Part shown: piece after piece, positions 59,433-64,000 of the stretch
How the letters are laid out: every line of letters starts with the position of its first letter
How positions within the stretch are numbered: position 1 is the first letter of the stretch
DNA from: Oscillospiraceae bacterium
Lineage (GTDB): Bacteria; Bacillota; Clostridia; Oscillospirales; Ruminococcaceae
Length of the DNA stretch: 64,000 nucleotides
NCBI GenBank assembly: GCA_900770285.1
Contig: CAAGJO010000004.1
Coordinates: 1 to 64,000 of the forward strand
Reading direction: 5' to 3'
Notes under the pieces: generated by a model
Database searches by the model: none
What the model was told of the DNA's origin: nothing
Seen by the model: only the letters and a program-made list of their open reading frames with translations
Position numbers and translations under genes: made by a program

Positions 59433-61283
59433 ATGCAGACTGATAATATGGCTGATTTGTATAATATGAATCTTCCCCAGGACTTAAAAAATCTTAGCTA
59501 TGAACAATGTGATGAACTATGTAAAGACATAAGAAAGCTACTTATTGAAACTGTATCGGAAAACGGAGGCCATTTATCATCAAATCTTGGTACAGTAGAA
59601 CTTTCGGTAGCTTTGCATAGAGTGTTTGAATCTCCAAAGGATAAAATTATCTGGGACGTAGGTCATCAGTCTTATACTCATAAAATTTTGACAGGCAGAT
59701 TAAATGAATTTAATACTTTAAGAACCGAGAATGGTCTTTCAGGATTTTGCCGTCCCGATGAATCAGAGCATGACGCTTTTATCAGCGGACATAGTTCAAA
59801 TTCAGTGTCGGCAGCTTTGGGGATAGCTACTGCTATGAAAATTAAAGGTGATGTTCATCATGCCATTGCTGTTGTAGGTGACGGTGCGTTTACGGGCGGC
59901 ATGATTTTTGAAGGATTGAACAATGCAGGAAAAAGCAATACCAATATAATTCTGGTGCTTAATCATAATGAAATGTCTATTTCAAAAAATGTAGGAGGCT
60001 TGGCAAAATATCTTTCATCAATCCGTACTACAGAACATTATACCCGTACAAAACGTGTGATTCTTAAAATTCTTGATAAAATACCGGTTATAGGAAAGCC
60101 CCTTATAAAAATAGTTAAGGGCTCAAAAACTGCTGTTAAAAGCGCTGTTTTGCACAGTACATTATTTGAAGAATTGGGATTTGAATTCGTAGGACCTGTT
60201 GATGGTCATAATATCAAAGAACTTGAGCAGGCGTTAAGAGCAGCTCAGTCATATCATAAACCTGTTGTAGTTCAGATAAAAACAGTAAAAGGAAAAGGTT
60301 ATGAACCTGCTGAACAAAATCCTGGTGCTTTTCATGGTGTGGGCAGCTTTGATGTAAAAACGGGTAAAATCCAATCAGCTCCGAAAGACAGCTTTTCAAA
60401 AGTTTTTGGAAAAGAATTGGTTAATATTGCTAAAAAAGATTCTACAATTTGTGCGGTTACCGCTGCTATGAAATATGGCACAGGTTTGCAGTATTTTTCA
60501 AAAGCATATCCTGAAAGATTTTTTGATGTGGGAATTGCAGAGGAACATGCAGTTACATTCTGCGGAGGACTTGCATCTATGGGGATGAAACCCGTGTTTG
60601 CAGTTTATTCATCATTTTTGCAGAGAAGCTATGACCAAATTATACATGATCTTGCCATTTGCAATACCCATTGTGTATTGTGCGTTGATCGTGCTGGGAT
60701 AGTTGGCAGTGACGGCGAAACTCATCAAGGTTTGTTTGATGTACCAATGCTGACATCTATTCCAAATGTAACGATATATTCACCTGCAAATTATAATGAA
60801 CTTCGTCTTTGTTTAAGACAAGCTGTTTATTCAGACAAGGGTATAGTTGCAGTAAGATATCCAAGAGGTTCAGAAGGTAAAATCGCCAGTGATTCAGTAC
60901 CGTCGTTAACATACAATTACATGGAAAAAGGCAGTGATATATTGCTTGTCACTTATGGCAGACTTTATGATAATGTTTTGCTGGCAAAGGAAATTTTAGA
61001 AAAAAATAAGATCAAATGTGACGTACTGAGATTAACAAAGATATATCCGCTTATTGACGATGTTGTGAGAATAATGGCTAAATACCGTATAGTTGCCTTT
61101 TTCGAGGAGTCATATCATAGTGGCTGTGTCGGAGAAAAATATGCCGCTGCCTCAAATCATACAGCGTCTTTTGCTGTAAATGGTTTTGTAAAACATGGTG
61201 AAACAGAAAATCTACTTGATGAAAATGGACTGTCACCAGAAAAAATTGCACAGCGTGTTAAGGATCTGGTTAAGTATGAGTAA
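59433..61283 (+). CDS. dxs: 1-deoxy-D-xylulose-5-phosphate synthase
   Basis: Dxs starts the MEP isoprenoid pathway from pyruvate and glyceraldehyde 3-phosphate, using thiamine diphosphate. The 616 residues show DVGHQSYTHKILTGR, the ThDP motif VGDGAFTGGMIFEGLNN, EFVGPVDGHN, DVGIAEEHAVTFCGGLA, and DRAGIVGSDGETHQG. GGGGGAG-like site before ATG 59433. Its stop overlaps the tlyA start (ATGAGTAA), coupling translation. Confidence 0.96.
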   Translation: MQTDNMADLYNMNLPQDLKNLSYEQCDELCKDIRKLLIETVSENGGHLSSNLGTVELSVALHRVFESPKDKIIWDVGHQSYTHKILTGRLNEFNTLRTENGLSGFCRPDESEHDAFISGHSSNSVSAALGIATAMKIKGDVHHAIAVVGDGAFTGGMIFEGLNNAGKSNTNIILVLNHNEMSISKNVGGLAKYLSSIRTTEHYTRTKRVILKILDKIPVIGKPLIKIVKGSKTAVKSAVLHSTLFEELGFEFVGPVDGHNIKELEQALRAAQSYHKPVVVQIKTVKGKGYEPAEQNPGAFHGVGSFDVKTGKIQSAPKDSFSKVFGKELVNIAKKDSTICAVTAAMKYGTGLQYFSKAYPERFFDVGIAEEHAVTFCGGLASMGMKPVFAVYSSFLQRSYDQIIHDLAICNTHCVLCVDRAGIVGSDGETHQGLFDVPMLTSIPNVTIYSPANYNELRLCLRQAVYSDKGIVAVRYPRGSEGKIASDSVPSLTYNYMEKGSDILLVTYGRLYDNVLLAKEILEKNKIKCDVLRLTKIYPLIDDVVRIMAKYRIVAFFEESYHSGCVGEKYAAASNHTASFAVNGFVKHGETENLLDENGLSPEKIAQRVKDLVKYE

Positions 61284-62061
61284 ACGGCTTGATTTATATT
61301 TGGTGGAAAATGGCTATGCTCAAAGTCGTGAACGTGCCAAAAATCTTATATTAAGCGGTAATGTTTTTGTGAATGATAAATCAGTACTGAAAGCAGCAGT
61401 TTCTGTGTCAGATGAAGATAAAATAGATGTTTTGGGTAAGGATCTTGAGTATGTCGGCAGAGGTGCATTAAAGCTCAAATATGCCTTCGAATGTTTTGAC
61501 ATATCTGTTAATGATAAAATATGTGCGGACATAGGTGCATCCACAGGCGGGTTTACTCAGATTATGCTTGAAAACGGAGCTAAAAAAGTATATGCAGTTG
61601 ATGTTGGACATGGTCAGCTTGCCGATATTATTAAAAATGACAGCAGAGTAGTTAACTGCGAGGGAGTAAATGTACGTAATCTCACAAAAGATTTTTTTTG
61701 TGATGGAGTGGAATTTATGGCAGCTGATTTGTCTTTTATATCCTTAAAGCTAGTTGTTCCTGTATTGGCTAGATGCATATGTGATAACGGTGATTTGGTA
61801 ACTCTTATAAAGCCGCAGTTTGAGGCGGGCAAGCTTGCTTTGAATAAAAAGGGCATTGTGCGAAATAAAAAAGATCATATACGAGTATTGATTGAACTGA
61901 TTCAGATTTTTAAATACTGTGGTTTCAGTGTTGTAGGACTAAAAGTTTCCGCAATTAAAGGCGGAGACGGAAATATTGAATATATAGCTCATCTGACAAA
62001 GGCAGCTAATATGAGCTTGTCATTTGATATTAATGATATAGTAAATTCAGCATTCAGGTAA
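61276..62061 (+). CDS. tlyA: TlyA family rRNA (2'-O-cytidine) methyltransferase
   Basis: A 261-residue protein with an N-terminal S4 RNA-binding domain (RLDLYLVENGYAQSRERAKN) and an FtsJ/RrmJ-like domain: SAM motif CADIGASTGGFTQIMLENGA, VYAVDVGHGQL, LSFISLKLVVP and IKPQFEAG. TlyA methylates 16S/23S rRNA cytidines in mycobacteria, a basis for capreomycin sensitivity; Firmicutes members are also called YqxC. The start ATG 61276 overlaps dxs by 8 bases; the longer frame from 61195 is not supported. Confidence 0.93.
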   Translation: MSKRLDLYLVENGYAQSRERAKNLILSGNVFVNDKSVLKAAVSVSDEDKIDVLGKDLEYVGRGALKLKYAFECFDISVNDKICADIGASTGGFTQIMLENGAKKVYAVDVGHGQLADIIKNDSRVVNCEGVNVRNLTKDFFCDGVEFMAADLSFISLKLVVPVLARCICDNGDLVTLIKPQFEAGKLALNKKGIVRNKKDHIRVLIELIQIFKYCGFSVVGLKVSAIKGGDGNIEYIAHLTKAANMSLSFDINDIVNSAFR

Positions 62062-62079
62062 AAGGAGTGTTGTTATTAA

Positions 62080-62952
62080 ATGAAAATTTTTGTTTTACCT
62101 AATCTTGATAAACAAAATTGCAAGGAGTATACAACTGATGCTTGTGTACTTTTAAATAAATGCAAAGCAGAACTTTTTATGAGTAAAAAATATAATCAAC
62201 CGTTTAAAGAACTGACTTTTATTAATTTTGTTGATAATTCAAAAGCAAGCGACTGCGATGTAATTGTTGTAATCGGCGGTGACGGAACGATACTTGAGTG
62301 TGCAAACTTTTCATCTGTGTTTCATAAACCGATTTTAGGTATTAACTGCGGACATCTTGGCTTTATGGCGTCTCTTGAATATGATGAACTTGATAAACTT
62401 TCTAAGCTTTGCAGAGGTGAGTATACTGTCAGCAGACGAATGATGCTTTCTATGACTATAGAACCTTTTCAGAAAGATACAATGCATTTTACAGCATTGA
62501 ATGACGTGGTTATTTCCAAATGTGACGACTGTAAAATTGCTGATTTTCGTGTTTATAAAAACAAAAGTACTATAGCATCTATTCGTGCAGATGGTATTAT
62601 ACTTTCAACTCCAACAGGAGCAACGGCATATTCCATGTCAGCCGGCGGACCGATTATCGAACCGGAAATGGAATGTATTGAATTTACGCAGATTTGTCCG
62701 CATACTATGTTTTCAAGATCAGTAGTACTCTCTCCGGACAGCGTTGTAACCGTAAAAACATCTACGGCAAAAGATTCACAAGCTTGCGTGCTTGTTGATG
62801 GAAATATTGTATATAAGCTTTCAAATAAAGATGTGGTCACAGTTTCCAAAAGTGATCTCCATACAGATATAATAGATATTAACGGAAACAGTTTTTTCTC
62901 ATCAGTCAATGATAAATTGATGCATCCATTAAAAGATATAACGGAGGATTAA
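62080..62952 (+). CDS. nadK: NAD kinase
   Basis: NadK phosphorylates NAD+ to NADP+. The 290 residues have the VIGGDGTILECA motif, GINCGHLGFMA, the NE/D-binding region LNDVVISK, and the TGATAYSMSAGGPII loop. AAAGGAGTG precedes ATG 62080. It lies between tlyA and argR as in many Firmicutes. Confidence 0.95.
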   Translation: MKIFVLPNLDKQNCKEYTTDACVLLNKCKAELFMSKKYNQPFKELTFINFVDNSKASDCDVIVVIGGDGTILECANFSSVFHKPILGINCGHLGFMASLEYDELDKLSKLCRGEYTVSRRMMLSMTIEPFQKDTMHFTALNDVVISKCDDCKIADFRVYKNKSTIASIRADGIILSTPTGATAYSMSAGGPIIEPEMECIEFTQICPHTMFSRSVVLSPDSVVTVKTSTAKDSQACVLVDGNIVYKLSNKDVVTVSKSDLHTDIIDINGNSFFSSVNDKLMHPLKDITED

Positions 62953-62953
62953 A

Positions 62954-63421
62954 ATGAAATCTGAAAGACAGCAAATGATTCTCAGAATTATATCTGAGGA
63001 AAATATTGATACGCAGGAAAATTTGCAGCAGGCATTGCAGAAAAGAGGTTTTTCCTGTACACAAGCCACAATTTCAAGAGATATAAAGGAGCTTGCACTC
63101 ATAAAAACTATGAGCTCAACAGGAGACTATAAATATAGCATACCTTCATTTAAGAAAAACAGCTTTGACAATAAAGAAGATATGATTTATACTATCATTT
63201 CCGATGCTGTCATTGAGATTGATTATGCTATAAATATGGTGTGTGTTAAGTGCAAGGTTGGTATGGCTCAGGCAGTGTGTGCAAAACTTGATACTACAAA
63301 AATTGATAATGCTGTCGGTACAATTGCAGGAGATGACACGATTTTTGTGCTTATGAAGACGGAACGTGACGCAGTAAGACTTGTAAAAGAACTAAGCGGA
63401 ATTATTAAAAGCAGATCATAA
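62954..63421 (+). CDS. argR: Arginine repressor ArgR
   Basis: ArgR is a hexameric, arginine-responsive repressor. The 155 residues contain the winged helix (ERQQMILRIISEENIDTQEN, TQATISRDIKELALIKT) and the C-terminal arginine-binding/oligomer domain (NAVGTIAGDDTIFVLMKT). In Firmicutes, argR (ahrC) lies between nadK and recN regardless of arginine genes. Only 1 base separates it from nadK; GGAGG lies at the nadK end. Confidence 0.95.
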   Translation: MKSERQQMILRIISEENIDTQENLQQALQKRGFSCTQATISRDIKELALIKTMSSTGDYKYSIPSFKKNSFDNKEDMIYTIISDAVIEIDYAINMVCVKCKVGMAQAVCAKLDTTKIDNAVGTIAGDDTIFVLMKTERDAVRLVKELSGIIKSRS

Positions 63422-63449
63422 ATTAATTTAACGGGGAAGTATTTTTGTT

Positions 63450-64000
63450 ATGCTTAAAGAACTTTATATTGAAAATCTTGCAGTTATCGAAAGGGCAAAT
63501 ATTCAATTTTCTGAGCATCTTAATGTTTTTACAGGTGAAACCGGTGCAGGAAAATCCATAATGATAAACGGAATAAACGCTATTCTTGGACAGCGAGTAA
63601 CTAAGGATATTGTCCGTACTGGAACTGATAAGGCAGTGATATCAGCCGAATTTGTAAAGCTTGATAAAAATGTTATATCAAAGCTCGATGAACTTGGTAT
63701 TAGCTGTGAGGACGGTTCATTATTTTTGGAAAGAGAAATTCGTTCAGACGGCGGTAGTACAGCAAGGGTTAATTCTAAAAGTGTGAATGTTTCAGTACTG
63801 CGAGAGCTTGGAAACCTGCTTGTAAATATTCATGGACAGCATGATAATCAGATTCTTATGTCGCCTGAAAAGCATTTGCAAATACTTGACGGCTATGCAG
63901 AGTCTGATGAACTTATTGCTGATTATCGCAAGTCTTTTAAGGAATTGCAGGCACTTGCAAGAACAATAAATAAAATGAAGATCGAAGCTAATCAGAAAGC
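63450..64000 (+). CDS. recN: DNA repair ATPase RecN (3' partial)
   Basis: The frame from ATG 63450 remains open to the window end, giving the first 183 residues. The SMC-like N-terminus is clear: LKELYIENLAVIERANIQF, Walker A FTGETGAGKSIMI, then RVNSKSVNVSVLRELG, and the Q-loop LLVNIHGQHDNQ. Coiled-coil sequence begins near residue 155. ACGGGGAAG lies about 10 bases before the start. It acts early in double-strand break repair. The rest lies beyond base 64000. Confidence 0.95.
   Translation, partial: MLKELYIENLAVIERANIQFSEHLNVFTGETGAGKSIMINGINAILGQRVTKDIVRTGTDKAVISAEFVKLDKNVISKLDELGISCEDGSLFLEREIRSDGGSTARVNSKSVNVSVLRELGNLLVNIHGQHDNQILMSPEKHLQILDGYAESDELIADYRKSFKELQALARTINKMKIEANQK

Noticed and set aside
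1..64000. CRISPR array, prophage, toxin-antitoxin or defence island
   Set aside because: No evenly spaced repeats, phage structural genes, small paired genes or restriction/defence motifs were found on either strand.

Overview
The window looks like chromosomal DNA of a low-GC, sugar- and plant-fibre-using Clostridia bacterium, most like Ruminococcus and its relatives (Oscillospiraceae). The reasons are AT-rich DNA with strong AGGAGG-type ribosome sites and TTGACA-17-TATAAT promoters, a cellobiose phosphorylase locus, a surface protein with a Ser/Asp-rich linker and a carbohydrate-binding-like end domain, a class 1B dihydroorotate dehydrogenase (pyrD/pyrK), RNase J, GdpP, spoVS/ymdB and a ClpE-type unfoldase. 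The species is inferred from gene content only.

Layout. 1-783 is the end of a secreted fibre-associated protein. 784-1769 holds a hairpin, a decayed IS3-type transposase relic and a promoter with a LacI-family-like operator. 1770-9026 is a beta-glucoside import and phosphorolysis locus: lipoprotein, two permeases, a mutarotase-like protein and cellobiose phosphorylase, with no ATPase gene. 9361-10830 (minus) is an NlpC/P60 wall hydrolase. 11113-23784 (plus) is a long housekeeping run: ruvC-ruvA-ruvB, glmM, an rRNA-methyltransferase-like gene, a small helical repeat protein, ecfA1-ecfA2-ecfT, truA, a one-TM propeller-like protein, cvpA and clpE. 23871-31503 (minus) reads manA, ROK glucokinase, ilvD, pyrC, pyrF, pyrK, pyrD. 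31779-35908 holds a Cys-rich conserved protein, a HAD phosphatase (minus), an LCP wall-polymer ligase and galE.

35969-49226 (minus) contains spoVS and ymdB as short units, then a long run reading from a degenerate sugar-nucleotidyltransferase/phosphomannomutase-like protein through rnj, gdpP, rplI, dnaB, tilS and hpt to ftsH. 49227-55158 is mixed: a gene-poor stretch, an aldo/keto reductase with a perfect 20-bp palindrome at its promoter, a one-TM protein, a DUF4358-like lipoprotein with an MIF-like protein, tRNA-Arg(CCG), and metG. 55379-64000 (plus) is the conserved Firmicutes cluster Asp23-like, nusB, TsaD-like paralogue, xseA-xseB, ispA, dxs, tlyA, nadK, argR and recN, which runs off the window.

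No CRISPR array, prophage, intact transposon or recognisable defence system is visible. The points most worth follow-up are the structured rnj leader, whose long inverted repeat embraces the start codon and could bring a distant strong Shine-Dalgarno next to it; the nucleotidyltransferase/phosphomannomutase-like protein that seems to have lost the catalytic motifs of both domains; the AKR promoter palindrome; and the operator-like site and intercistronic hairpin of the cellobiose locus. Several starts were moved from the longest open frame to a codon with a properly placed ribosome site, as noted per gene.
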